Source: JANYGA01 sp031420415 (lineage in GTDB: Bacteria; Vulcanimicrobiota; Vulcanimicrobiia; Vulcanimicrobiales; Vulcanimicrobiaceae). Taken from it: 64,000 bases of DNA. The notes below the pieces were generated by a model. It saw nothing but the letters and a program-made list of their open reading frames with translations, was not told where the DNA came from and ran no database searches. The stretch spans positions 62,001 to 126,000 of the forward strand of contig JANOMT010000012.1 of assembly GCA_031420415.1 (NCBI GenBank). The letters are read 5' to 3'. The translations under genes and the position numbers were made by a program. This document shows, one piece after another, positions 41,366 through 50,008 of the stretch (the first letter of the stretch is position 1; every line of letters begins with the position of its first letter).

Positions 41366-42415
41366 TTAACGAGTCTCCAAAACGTGAGCGAGAGCGGGCA
41401 GCGACTCGGCATACCGATAGCCGACGTTGCGATGATCGTCGTCGAATTCATCGTGCCGAACCTCGAGTCCGAACGCGCGGACGCGGCCTGCGAAGATGCG
41501 CGCACCCGTGTCGAGTCCGTACTCGTCGCGACGCCCGCAGTCGAGATAACGTAAACGCAAGCGCGCGAGTTCGTCGCGCTTGGTCAAGCACATTTCGGCT
41601 GGATCGAAAGCGAGCCAACGAGCGAAGACGTCCTCGCGCAATTCGCCCGTTGCGAGATCGAAGGGCATCTCGAATGCAAATGCTTCGCGCGCGAGCGGCG
41701 AATACGCGGCGCCCTGGCCGAGCATCATGATCGCCGTCATCTCCGCATGCGAGCGTTTGGGCTTCGCTTCGAATGCCGCGACGAAACGCTCCATGCTGCC
41801 GCCGTGGGCCTCGAGGACGCGCTGCGTTGCCGCGAACTCACCGATGTACGCGCCGCGAAAGTTCGCATCGCCGCTGTGCGACGCGAAGGCGGCGAAGATG
41901 CCGGGATGCACCATCGTCAGATAGAGCGCGCCGAAGCCTCCCGAAGATTTGCCCAGTACCGCGCGGCCGTCTTCGCGAGCGACGGTCGGATAGGTGGCAT
42001 CGATGTGCGCGACGACGTCGCGCACGACGTAGGTCGCATAGTCGCCGTTGTGGATCGAGTCGACGTACTGCGAACCGCCCAATCGCGTGTTGCCATCGAC
42101 GATCGCAAGCAGAACGGGCGGCATCGTACCGCGCGCGATGAGGCGATCCGCCCATTGGACGACATTGGTTTCCCAGGGCCTCGCGGCGACGAGCGCCGCG
42201 ACATCGCCCGTGTAGCCGTGGAGAACGTAGAGGACGGGGTACCGCTTGGATCCGGATGGATCGAAACCGGGCGGCGTGTAGATGGCGAGGGGTCGCACCG
42301 ACGGATCGCCGAGCGCATTCCCGGCGAGAGCCGGCGAATCGATGAAGTCGATATGTACGTCGCCTTCGAGGCGCAACAGTCGTCCGAGATCGCTCGTAGC
42401 CACGCATGTGCGCAT
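41366..42415 (-). CDS. Alpha/beta-hydrolase-fold esterase (esterase D/PF00756-like)
   Basis: 349 residues. An N-terminal strand region (DVHIDFIDSPALAG), then YPVLYVLHGYTGDVAALVA (oxyanion side), the nucleophile elbow AVLGKSSGGFGALYL with the catalytic Ser, and HDEFDDDHRNVGYRY near the C-terminus with candidate Asp and His. It resembles the enterochelin esterase/antigen 85-like group. No signal peptide. ATG 42415 is 43 bases from the divergent APC-GH35 fusion, so common control is likely and a carbohydrate ester is a possible substrate. Confidence 0.82.
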   Translation of the reverse strand: MRTCVATSDLGRLLRLEGDVHIDFIDSPALAGNALGDPSVRPLAIYTPPGFDPSGSKRYPVLYVLHGYTGDVAALVAARPWETNVVQWADRLIARGTMPPVLLAIVDGNTRLGGSQYVDSIHNGDYATYVVRDVVAHIDATYPTVAREDGRAVLGKSSGGFGALYLTMVHPGIFAAFASHSGDANFRGAYIGEFAATQRVLEAHGGSMERFVAAFEAKPKRSHAEMTAIMMLGQGAAYSPLAREAFAFEMPFDLATGELREDVFARWLAFDPAEMCLTKRDELARLRLRYLDCGRRDEYGLDTGARIFAGRVRAFGLEVRHDEFDDDHRNVGYRYAESLPALAHVLETR

Positions 42416-42458
42416 TAGCGGACACAGGACGACGCTCCCGCGCCGCGATACAACGGCG

Positions 42459-45400
42459 ATGATGATTCGCGGTCTCGGTCTGCGCGGCGCGGTCGCGATC
42501 AACGCGATCACGATGATCGGCATCGGGCCGCTCATCACGATCCCGCTCGTCATCGCAACGCTACACGGGAGTAGCGCGTACGTGGCGTGGATCGTGGGCG
42601 CGCTCGTCGCGGCTTGCGACGGGCTCGCGTTCGCCGAACTCGGCTCGCTCTTTCCCGCATCGGGTGGAACGTATGTCTTCTTACGCGAGGCTTTCGGGCG
42701 CGATACGTTCGGCCGGATGCTCGCGTTTCTCTTCGCGTGGCAGATCGTGCTCTCGGGGCCGCTCTTGCTCGCGAGCGGCTATATCGGCTTCGCACATTAC
42801 GCGGGCTACCTCTATGCGCCACTCGGCAGCGACGCGCATCTCCAAGGCATGGTCGCCGCAGCGGTCGGCATTCTCACGCTCGTGTTGCTCTATCGTCGCA
42901 TCGATGTGATTGGAGCGATTGGCGTGGGCCTCGCGGGTGTCGCAATCGCAACCCTCGGGGCCGTCATCGTCGCGGCCTTCGCGCATGCGAACTTCAAGCA
43001 ATCCCTCGCAGCCGACCCACATGTCGGATTCGGCGCGGCGCTCGCGGCCGGCCTCGGCCCGGCGTTGGTCATCACGCTCTACGATTATTACGGTTACGGA
43101 CAATCGTGCACGGTCGGCGGCGAAGTCATCGCGCCCGCGAGGGTGCTACCGCGCTCGGTTCTCATCGCGATCGCGCTCGTCGCCGCGCTTTATGTCGCGC
43201 TCCAATTTGGCGTGCTCGGCGTGGTACCGTGGACCGAACTCGTTCCCAAGACACCGGGCGGCGCGATCCCCGACGCCGCGAACTACGTGGCCTCGATCGT
43301 CGTCGAGCGCGTTTGGGGCAGCACGCCCGCGCGTATCGTCACGCTCGCAATCCTCGCGACCGCGTTCGCATCGACGTTCGGAAATCTCCTCGGCTATTCG
43401 CGCATCCCTTATGCCGCAGCACTCGACGGTGTCTTCTTGCGCTCGTTCGCAACGCTCGACGAACGCGGGAAATTTCCACGCGTCTCGCTCCTCGCGATCG
43501 GCCTCCTCGCGCTGCCCGCATGCTTTCTCTCACTCGGCGACGTGATCAACGCGCTAACGGCCGGCCTCGTGATCGTGCAGAGCCTCGCGCAACTCGTCGC
43601 GCTCGCACTCTTGCGCCGCCGCGGCGTTCGCGCACCCTACCGGATGTGGCTCTATCCGTTGCCCGCGATCGTCGCGTTCGTCGGATGGGTCTACATCTTT
43701 TTCTCGTCGGGTACGAACGCAATACTCTTCGGCCTCGTCTCGCTCGGCGTCGGCGTCGTCGTCTTTTTATGGAACGCGCGGCGCAGCGCACAGTGGCCGT
43801 TCGTTCGCAACGCGACCGCGATCGCGTTCGCATTGGCCGTCATTGCGGGAACGAACGTTGTAGCGATGGCGGAGAATGCATCGACCGCACCGACTTGGGG
43901 CCACGCTGCAATCGTCGATCGCGACGACGAGGCGACGTTCACGGTCGACGGCAAGCCGTTTTTCGTCTACGGTGCGGCGTTTTTTTACGAGCGACTGCCG
44001 CGCGAGCAGTGGCGCCCCGCGATGCTCGCGCTGCGCAATCTCGGCATCAACACCCTCGATCTCTACGTGCCGTGGAATTGGCACGAGCTCAGCTCCGGCG
44101 ACTTCGACTTCGACGGCCGCACGAGCCCTCGGCGCGATCTACACGAAGTCTTGCGACTCGCACGGGTGCTCGACTTTCAGATCTTGCTCCGGCCGGGACC
44201 CGTCGTGCGCAACGAATGGCGCAACGGTGGTTATCCCGCGTGGCTCCTCGCACGTGCCGAATACGCGATGCCGCTGCACGATATTCTCGAAGGTCGCTAT
44301 CCCGCTACCGCGACGTTGCAGAACGCGCATTCCGACGATGCAGCGGCGGAGTGGATGCGCAACGCCACACACATGACCTACGCGACGCGTTGGTTGCGAC
44401 GCGTGATGGCTGAGTGCGCACCCGTCGCCGACCGCGTTCTCGCCGTCGCCCTCGACGACGATCAGGGCGCCTACATCAACAACCAAACCTATCCCGCACC
44501 CAATCTCGTGCGTTTTCTCGAATCGCTGCAAACCGTCGTGCGCGATGCGACGGCCCCGAACGTCTTGACGTTTATCAATACGTACCAGATGAAAGTAACG
44601 GCGTCGTCGCCCGTCTGGGCGATGGGCAACTGGTATCAGAGCGATGCGTACGCGATCGGCGAACACGATCGCGCGCAACTCGAATTTTCAACCGCGCTCT
44701 TGCACACGCGCCCGGATCAGCCGCTGATGGCGAGTGAATTTCAAGCGGGCTGGCTCGCCGGGCCGGGCGATACCCGGCCGAGGCCGGCAGATCCGAGCAA
44801 TACCGAACTTGCGATGACGTCGATGCTCGGCCTCGGCGTCCGCGGTATCGTGAATTTTCCCGCACAGGATACGCTCGCGCCCGCAGGCTGGGAAGCGCCG
44901 TTTTCCAATGGGTTTTACGCTTGGGACGCCGCACTCACACTCGATGGGACGCGCGCGGCGCGAGCGGAACCGACAGCGCGGATCGGTGCCCTCGTGCGCG
45001 CACTCGGTCCCGAACTTGCAGCCGCACGTCCGCAGATCGACGTGGCGATCGCGTATCTCGGTGCGAGTTTCGAGATCGCCGATCTTACGAACGCGCGCTA
45101 CGGCGATATCGAAGAGCGCACGATCGATGCGCAGCGCGTGTGCCGCGATGCGAGTCTCGCGTGCACGCTCGTCGATCCGCACGCGCTCGATGCGCGCGCG
45201 CTCGCGCGCTATCACGTCCTCGTGCTTCCGGTCGGTTCGGCGACGCCGGCCTATTCGGCCGATGTCGCAACGAAGCTCGCAGCGTTTCGCGCGCGCGGTG
45301 GCGTCGTCGTCTCAGGCTCATCCGACGCGACCGCACTCCCACGTGCGATGCGCCAGGCACATCGGAGCGCCGTCGTCGAGAATATTCCCGGGGCGAGCTT

Positions 45401-46604
45401 CGCTCGCGACGCTAGCGGCCGCTTCGATGGCTTCATTATGGTGCCGAATTACAGCGCCTCAGCGCTCGTCGTCTCGGCAGGCTCCGTGCTGACGTCGCGC
45501 GGTCGGGTCACGTTGCCCCGCTTCATCGTCCCCGCGCGTCGCGGGCTGATCGCGCCGATCGGCGTACGTCTCCGAGCGACCGATGTGGTCGGCATCGCGA
45601 CCGAACGCGCCGTTCGCGCCGCCTGCGAACCCTTCTTCGCCCGCGGTACCCGTACGTCGACGCTGACCTACGACGAAAACACACGAGACGTCGCGTGTAC
45701 GAACGTCGCAGCAACGTCGCGATCCGTAAACGCGACGACGCCTTTCGTGCCGATCCGCAGCGACGCGGCCTTACCGATGACCGAATCATTTATAACCGTA
45801 GCATCGGGCACGCTCTCCTACGCGCGCGACGTCTTCGCGGATGGCGGTGCCGCAATCGTGCTCGATAACGGACTCGTCCGCATCGTCGTCGCGCCCGATG
45901 CCGGCGCACGAGCGTTCGTTTTCGAGGACGACGCGACGGGGCGCAACGTCTTTACCTCCGTCGGCGCGTTACGCGACGATGTCGCGATCGAACCGCCGAT
46001 CTCGACGACCGATCGCATCGCCAAATACACGCATCAATTTCCCGCAGGGACGTTCAATCGGACCTACACCGTCTCGGCTCTGCGCGGCGGACCCGAGGCT
46101 GCGACCGCCTCCTTCACCTACGATGCACCCGACGTTATCCCGAACGGAGCACGATTCACCCGAACGCTCGCGCTCCATCGTGGCGCGCGTTCCTTCGACG
46201 CGATCGTCCGCGCCGAGATCGGCACGCTCGAGCAGCTACCGCTTCAACGCGGCGTTTCGGTGACGTCACTTGGCGTCGGCGACGGAAGCGAGATGTCGAC
46301 GCGGCGCATTTTGCTTCCCGATCCCATCGCGTTCGCACCCGACACGACGCTTCGCGTGGAACGCGGGAACGCACTCGGCTTCTACGATACCGCGACGCAC
46401 GAACTCGCAACGATCGCGTGGCGAGCGAGCGACATCGAAGAGGCCGCGATCGTGACGCAGCGATATTCGATCGTCGCGCGCATCCGGCTCGCTCCGAGCG
46501 CCGCCGCACGCGCGGGTGCGCATCTGCGCTTCGGTTACGAGCACGCAGATTCGATCGAGGCGGCGCGCGCAATCGTCGGTTCCGCAAGTGCCGACTCGCC
46601 GTAA
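42459..46604 (+). CDS. APC-superfamily permease fused to a GH35-like beta-galactosidase module
   Basis: One continuous frame of 1381 residues. Residues 1-450 are an amino-acid/polyamine-type permease with twelve helices (GIGPLITIPLVIATL, FAELGSLFPASGGTYVFLRE, TFGNLLGYSRIPYAAALDG). A thirteenth helix (AFALAVIAGTNVVAMA, ~455-475) would place the rest outside the cytoplasm. Residues ~487-800 match a GH35 barrel: FTVDGKPFFVYGAAFFYERL, GINTLDLYVPWNWHELSSG, LLRPGPVVRNEWRNGGYPAW, nucleophile Glu760 in LMASEFQAGW. The acid/base position, Glu in ENEYG of GH35, is Asp668 here (LDDDQGAY). Then follow a GATase-like segment similar to a GH42 trimerisation domain (~865-960) and beta-sandwich material to the end. 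I know of no described protein with this architecture. Confidence 0.85.
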   Translation: MMIRGLGLRGAVAINAITMIGIGPLITIPLVIATLHGSSAYVAWIVGALVAACDGLAFAELGSLFPASGGTYVFLREAFGRDTFGRMLAFLFAWQIVLSGPLLLASGYIGFAHYAGYLYAPLGSDAHLQGMVAAAVGILTLVLLYRRIDVIGAIGVGLAGVAIATLGAVIVAAFAHANFKQSLAADPHVGFGAALAAGLGPALVITLYDYYGYGQSCTVGGEVIAPARVLPRSVLIAIALVAALYVALQFGVLGVVPWTELVPKTPGGAIPDAANYVASIVVERVWGSTPARIVTLAILATAFASTFGNLLGYSRIPYAAALDGVFLRSFATLDERGKFPRVSLLAIGLLALPACFLSLGDVINALTAGLVIVQSLAQLVALALLRRRGVRAPYRMWLYPLPAIVAFVGWVYIFFSSGTNAILFGLVSLGVGVVVFLWNARRSAQWPFVRNATAIAFALAVIAGTNVVAMAENASTAPTWGHAAIVDRDDEATFTVDGKPFFVYGAAFFYERLPREQWRPAMLALRNLGINTLDLYVPWNWHELSSGDFDFDGRTSPRRDLHEVLRLARVLDFQILLRPGPVVRNEWRNGGYPAWLLARAEYAMPLHDILEGRYPATATLQNAHSDDAAAEWMRNATHMTYATRWLRRVMAECAPVADRVLAVALDDDQGAYINNQTYPAPNLVRFLESLQTVVRDATAPNVLTFINTYQMKVTASSPVWAMGNWYQSDAYAIGEHDRAQLEFSTALLHTRPDQPLMASEFQAGWLAGPGDTRPRPADPSNTELAMTSMLGLGVRGIVNFPAQDTLAPAGWEAPFSNGFYAWDAALTLDGTRAARAEPTARIGALVRALGPELAAARPQIDVAIAYLGASFEIADLTNARYGDIEERTIDAQRVCRDASLACTLVDPHALDARALARYHVLVLPVGSATPAYSADVATKLAAFRARGGVVVSGSSDATALPRAMRQAHRSAVVENIPGASFARDASGRFDGFIMVPNYSASALVVSAGSVLTSRGRVTLPRFIVPARRGLIAPIGVRLRATDVVGIATERAVRAACEPFFARGTRTSTLTYDENTRDVACTNVAATSRSVNATTPFVPIRSDAALPMTESFITVASGTLSYARDVFADGGAAIVLDNGLVRIVVAPDAGARAFVFEDDATGRNVFTSVGALRDDVAIEPPISTTDRIAKYTHQFPAGTFNRTYTVSALRGGPEAATASFTYDAPDVIPNGARFTRTLALHRGARSFDAIVRAEIGTLEQLPLQRGVSVTSLGVGDGSEMSTRRILLPDPIAFAPDTTLRVERGNALGFYDTATHELATIAWRASDIEEAAIVTQRYSIVARIRLAPSAAARAGAHLRFGYEHADSIEAARAIVGSASADSP

Positions 46605-46647
46605 GCAAGGGCCGCGTATGTGTCGCGCGAATAGCGTGAGAAACTGC

Positions 46648-46730
46648 GGGGAAGTGGCGGAACGGTCTACGCGATCGCCTCAAAAGCGATTGAGCTTACG
46701 CTCTTGTGGGTTCGAATCCCACCTTCCCTA
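46648..46730 (+). tRNA. tRNA-Leu (anticodon CAA)
   Basis: A class II tRNA of 83 bases: acceptor GGGGAAG/CTTCCCT, anticodon loop CTCAAAA giving CAA, a variable arm, T-arm GTGGG-TTCGAAT-CCCAC, and discriminator A. CCA is not encoded, unlike the other four tRNAs here. Confidence 0.94.
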
Positions 46731-46738
46731 GACCGCGC

Positions 46739-47086
46739 TTACGAGCGCGTTTTGCCCGTCACGATCACTTCGCCCAGGCGCCAAAGGGATGTCGGCGTCG
46801 TGAGCACGACGGTGATTTTCGAGAAGGCATTTGCCGAATCGCGCCGTGCGGCTTGCGCGCGATAGATGAGTCCGGGCGCACGCCCGATACTCTGCGAAGC
46901 GCGCTCGACCTTCGTCATCGCGCGGTCGACATATCCCTTGATGGGGAGATCGACATAGCCGTCGACACGCACCTTGAGCGGATCGGCGATGTTCTTGAGG
47001 CGCAGAGCCCCGAACGCGAGCAACGCGATCCCAGCGACGAGCCCGATTCCAAAAATGATGAGATCGAGGTGCGGAATCGGGCTCAC
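46739..47086 (-). CDS. Small membrane-anchored protein of unknown function
   Basis: 115 residues. One N-terminal helix (LIIFGIGLVAGIALLAFGAL) is followed by a cytoplasmic or periplasmic helical region (VDGYVDLPIKGYVDRAMTKV) and a hydrophobic end (ITVVLTTPTSLWRLGEVIV). The overall shape is like DUF948-type membrane proteins but without clear homology. The GTG at 47086 overlaps the fmdB stop (GTGA), so it is translated with FmdB. Confidence 0.65.
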   Translation of the reverse strand: MSPIPHLDLIIFGIGLVAGIALLAFGALRLKNIADPLKVRVDGYVDLPIKGYVDRAMTKVERASQSIGRAPGLIYRAQAARRDSANAFSKITVVLTTPTSLWRLGEVIVTGKTRS

Positions 47087-47352
47087 GCCGCCGCGTCTCC
47101 ACCTTTTGCCGAGGACGATTCGCTTTTGGTTTCGCTCTTCGCTTCGCTTTTGGTTTCGCTCTTGGCTTCGCTTTTGCGCGAGTCGGTCACGTAGAAACCC
47201 GAGCCCTTGAAAACGATGCCCGCAGGATTGAAAAGGCGCTTGAGATCCGCGCTCCCACATTTGGGACACGACTCGTTCGCCGTCTCTTTAAACCCGTGCT
47301 TGATATCGGTGACGGTACCACACGCGGCACATTGATACTCGTAGATCGGCAC
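47083..47352 (-). CDS. FmdB-type zinc ribbon protein
   Basis: 89 residues. PIYEYQCAACG, then SCPKCGSADLKRLF form the four-cysteine ribbon of the FmdB/CxxC_CxxC_SSSS family of putative regulators. The C-terminus is a Lys/Ser/Glu repeat (SEAKSETK repeated) that comes from the DNA repeat at 47121-47175. The GTG at 47352 has GGAG...AAGG upstream and a strong promoter at 47393-47421. Partner and role unknown. Confidence 0.85.
   Translation of the reverse strand: MPIYEYQCAACGTVTDIKHGFKETANESCPKCGSADLKRLFNPAGIVFKGSGFYVTDSRKSEAKSETKSEAKSETKSESSSAKGGDAAA
47121..47175. repeat. 24-base tandem repeat inside the FmdB gene
   Basis: Two copies of a 24-base unit (47121-47144 and 47145-47168, two mismatches) and a partial third encode the SEAKSETK repeat. 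The unit length is a multiple of three, so copy-number change would alter the tail without a frameshift. Confidence 0.8.
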
Positions 47353-47392
47353 CCTTATCTCCTAGAACGGTCGAGGCGAATTCGCAGCCCCG

Positions 47393-47421
47393 AGTATACT
47401 GTGGTTGGCAGTTCGCGTCAA
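47393..47421 (-). promoter_or_regulatory. Sigma-70 promoter of the FmdB operon
   Basis: On the minus strand TTGACG (47421-47416), 17 bases, TATACT (47398-47393), about 40 bases before the FmdB GTG. Confidence 0.75.
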
Positions 47422-47427
47422 CGACTG

Positions 47428-47937
47428 CTAAAAATCGGCTAGCAGATCGTCTTTGGGCACGTCGCGATATTCCACGAGGCCCTTGAAGTGTAATAACGAT
47501 TCGTCGAGCGCGCTCTCGAGCCGACGCCGAGCGGTGAGTCGATCGATGAACGCGCCAACGACGCCCCCGTACGCGGGATAATCCACGCGGACGAGGAGTT
47601 TCGATCGTTCAGACTTGCGTTCGATGCGAAAATCGATCCGCCGCCGGACCGAGTACGCGCCGACGAGCGACACGATGTGCCCATCGAGGATCTGATCGAC
47701 CTCGTACAGCTCCTCGGAATCTCCGGGAATCGCGCTTCGCACGGCGATCTCGCTTCCGAGAGCGAGCGGAGCGTGTTCGTCGAGGCGGCGGGCGTTCGTC
47801 AGGAACGAAAGCCAAACCGGCCACTTCTCGACTTCGCAGATCAGCGCAAATGCCGCTTCGGGCGAGCTCGCGAGATCTTGCGTGCTACTGAGAGCTTTCG
47901 AGGAAACGCGTTCGGCCGATGAAAGAGTTGCCAGCAT
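47428..47937 (-). CDS. SRPBCC/polyketide cyclase-like lipid-binding fold protein
   Basis: 169 residues. The START/SRPBCC pattern is visible: an N-terminal strand with ASSPEAAFALICEVEKWPVW, then LGSEIAVRSAIPGDSEELYE, YSVRRRIDFRIERKSERSKL and the long C-terminal helix GVVGAFIDRLTARRRLESALDESLLHFKGL. Such folds bind hydrophobic ligands or modify polyketides; the ligand is unknown. It is transcribed alone after the sigma-factor terminator. Confidence 0.75.
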   Translation of the reverse strand: MLATLSSAERVSSKALSSTQDLASSPEAAFALICEVEKWPVWLSFLTNARRLDEHAPLALGSEIAVRSAIPGDSEELYEVDQILDGHIVSLVGAYSVRRRIDFRIERKSERSKLLVRVDYPAYGGVVGAFIDRLTARRRLESALDESLLHFKGLVEYRDVPKDDLLADF

Positions 47938-47974
47938 GGCGAGAGCTTCGTTCCCTACGACTCGATACCTATGG

Positions 47975-48026
47975 AAAAACCACTAGCAGTTGTGTGGCAG
48001 CGGCGTGCCACCACAACAACTAGTGG
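47975..48026 (-). terminator. Large Rho-independent terminator of the ECF sigma gene
   Basis: On the minus strand CCACTAG...CTAGTGG closes an outer stem, with GTTGTG and TGGCA arms inside (about 18 pairs, one bulge, loop near 48000). It is followed by TTTTT. It lies just after the sigma gene stop. Confidence 0.8.
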
Positions 48027-48038
48027 CCGATTGCGAGC

Positions 48039-48662
48039 TTAGGCTGCAGACTGTACGAGCACGGGGCGCAGGAGCTCCTTGAGCCGTGCTCGGGCGCGGC
48101 TCAGACGCGAGCGGACCGTTCCGATCGAGATGCCGGTCTGTACGGCGATCTCTTCGTACGAGAGGTCGTCAACTTCACGCATCGCTACGACAGCGCGGAA
48201 CGCTTCCGGGAGCGCGTCGATCGCCTTCGAAAATTCTTCTTGCGTCAGCGCGTTGTAACAAGCGAAGTATGGGTCTTCGCCATCGTGCCGGACGTTCGTT
48301 ACGTCGATGAGCGCGCTTTGAAGACGCGCGAGCCGTACGTCGGCACGTTTCCGCTTCTTATTGTGGTCGAAGAAGACGTTGACGGTGATGCGATAAAGCC
48401 ACGTATAGAACGACGACTGCCCGCGGAAGCGATGCAAATTGCGGAAAATGCGCAGAAAAACTTCTTGCGCCAAATCTTCGACGTCGCCCGTCGGAACGTT
48501 GAGCTGTGCGAGGATGCGACGGACGTGCTGATCGTAGGATTGCACGAGCTCATCGAACGCCTCGCGGCGGCCCGCACGATACGATTCGATGAGGTTGAGG
48601 TCGCGTGCGGCGCGGAGCTGCTGCTCGGGGTTGACCTTTTTGCGGGTGAGAACGGCGGACAT
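48039..48662 (-). CDS. ECF-type RNA polymerase sigma factor
   Basis: 207 residues. Region 2: AFDELVQSYDQHVRRILAQL, DLAQEVFLRIFRNLHRFRG and SSFYTWLYRITVNVFFDHNK for -10 recognition. Region 4: ALPEAFRAVVAMREVDDLSY and EEIAVQTGISIGTVRSRLSRARARL for -35 binding. The Arg-rich linker KKRKRADVRLARL lies between them. ATG 48662 has GGAAAGGG upstream. No anti-sigma factor gene is adjacent, which is unusual for RpoE-like sigmas, so control may be elsewhere or via the long terminator region. Confidence 0.92.
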   Translation of the reverse strand: MSAVLTRKKVNPEQQLRAARDLNLIESYRAGRREAFDELVQSYDQHVRRILAQLNVPTGDVEDLAQEVFLRIFRNLHRFRGQSSFYTWLYRITVNVFFDHNKKRKRADVRLARLQSALIDVTNVRHDGEDPYFACYNALTQEEFSKAIDALPEAFRAVVAMREVDDLSYEEIAVQTGISIGTVRSRLSRARARLKELLRPVLVQSAA

Positions 48663-48737
48663 CGAAACCCTTTCCAGCGCGTGGCACTGCGTGGATAGGA
48701 TACTATTCCGATGTCCCGATTCCGGATGTGAGGTCGC

Positions 48738-49937
48738 CTACGGTGTGGCACCCGGGCCTCCGCGAACGCGCCCCGAGCCGACGCCGCGTGCGAATGCCAC
48801 CAGGGTCTCGATCCCGTATTCGAGCGCATTTTCGTCGAGTCGAAACTGAGGGCTATGACCCGGATGGATCGATCCCACGGCGTCGTTGCGAATTCCGTGG
48901 CGGATCAAGAGGCCGGGTGCGCGCTGTGCGAAGTACGCAAAATCTTCGCCGCCCATCGTCGGCGAGGGTCTCGCGACGGGGATCGCCGAGTTTTCCTCCA
49001 TATACGTGCGGAATGTTTCAGCGAGCTCGGTATCGTTGATGACGGGAGGATAGCCCCAGAACATTTCGAGGGTGCCCTTTGCGTTGTACGCAGCCGCGAC
49101 GTTCTCGACGATGCGTCGCGCGCGTCGTTCGAGATCGAGCCGAATCTTGGGATCTTGCGAACGAAACGTCCCGGTCATGTGCACACGATCGGCGATGATA
49201 TTGTTCCGGTAACCGCCCTCGATCGTGCCGATCGTAACGACGACCGTCGCGAAGGGGTCCGTTTCGCGTGCTGCGATGTTCTGCAGAGCGAGCACGACTG
49301 CGGCCGCCGCAGGGATCGCATCCACGGCGTTGTGCGGTGCGGAGCCGTGGCCTCCGCGACCTTCGATCGTCACATGGAATTCGTCGGCTGCGGCGTTGCA
49401 CGCCCCGGGAATGAAGCCGACCGTTCCCGTCTCGAGCCGCACGTCGACGTGTAGCATCGCAACTGCATCGATGTGCGGATCGTCCATCGCGCCTTCTTCG
49501 ATCATCGGCAACGCGCCGCCGGGGCCTTCTTCTGCGGGCTGAAAGAGCAAGACCGTCGTGCCGTGGAGATTCTCACGATCGGCATGCAACACGCGCGCCG
49601 CACCGAGCAACATCGCCGTATGCGCGTCGTGACCGCAAGCGTGCATCTTGCCAGGAACTTCAGAACTACACGATTCACCGGATTTTTCGGTAAGCGGCAA
49701 CGCATCCATATCGGCGCGCAAGCCCGCGACTTTTCCTGGCCGCGCGCCGCGCACGATTCCGATGACGCCCGTCTTTGCGATACGGCGATGTTCGATCCCG
49801 AGTACGTCGAGTTCGCGCTCGATGATCGCGGCGGTCCGATGTTCTTCGAACCCGAGTTCGGGATGGCGGTGAATTTCGCGACGAATCTCGATGGCGCGGT
49901 CGGCTACGTCGGCTGCGATAGGACTCGTCGTCGTCAT
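48738..49937 (-). CDS. M20 family amidohydrolase (hippurate hydrolase/N-acyl-amino acid deacylase type)
   Basis: 399 residues. EIRREIHRHPELGFEEHRTA starts the domain, metal ligands lie in KMHACGHDAHTAMLLG, FQPAEEGPGGALPMIEEGAM gives the catalytic glutamate, and the lid domain contains GRGGHGSAPHNAVDAI. The C-terminal metal His lies in HPGHSPQFRLDE. Cleaves N-acyl or N-carbamoyl amino acids; the exact substrate is open. ATG 49937 gives the natural start. It lies 71 bases downstream of the cupin gene. Confidence 0.92.
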   Translation of the reverse strand: MTTTSPIAADVADRAIEIRREIHRHPELGFEEHRTAAIIERELDVLGIEHRRIAKTGVIGIVRGARPGKVAGLRADMDALPLTEKSGESCSSEVPGKMHACGHDAHTAMLLGAARVLHADRENLHGTTVLLFQPAEEGPGGALPMIEEGAMDDPHIDAVAMLHVDVRLETGTVGFIPGACNAAADEFHVTIEGRGGHGSAPHNAVDAIPAAAAVVLALQNIAARETDPFATVVVTIGTIEGGYRNNIIADRVHMTGTFRSQDPKIRLDLERRARRIVENVAAAYNAKGTLEMFWGYPPVINDTELAETFRTYMEENSAIPVARPSPTMGGEDFAYFAQRAPGLLIRHGIRNDAVGSIHPGHSPQFRLDENALEYGIETLVAFARGVGSGRVRGGPGATP

Positions 49938-50008
49938 GCGTCGCGTTTCGCGGTGGCGGAGCGAACTCTTCGCGTTCGCTTTTGCCGCCACACCGTCGCG
50001 CCGTGCCG

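Noticed and set aside
42282..42458. Longer N-terminus for the APC-GH35 fusion
   Set aside because: The added 59 residues are the antisense of the esterase gene and are not membrane-protein-like; ATG 42459 fits the permease start.
42587..44413. 608-codon plus-strand frame inside the APC-GH35 gene
   Set aside because: Arg-rich shadow frame typical of high-GC coding DNA.
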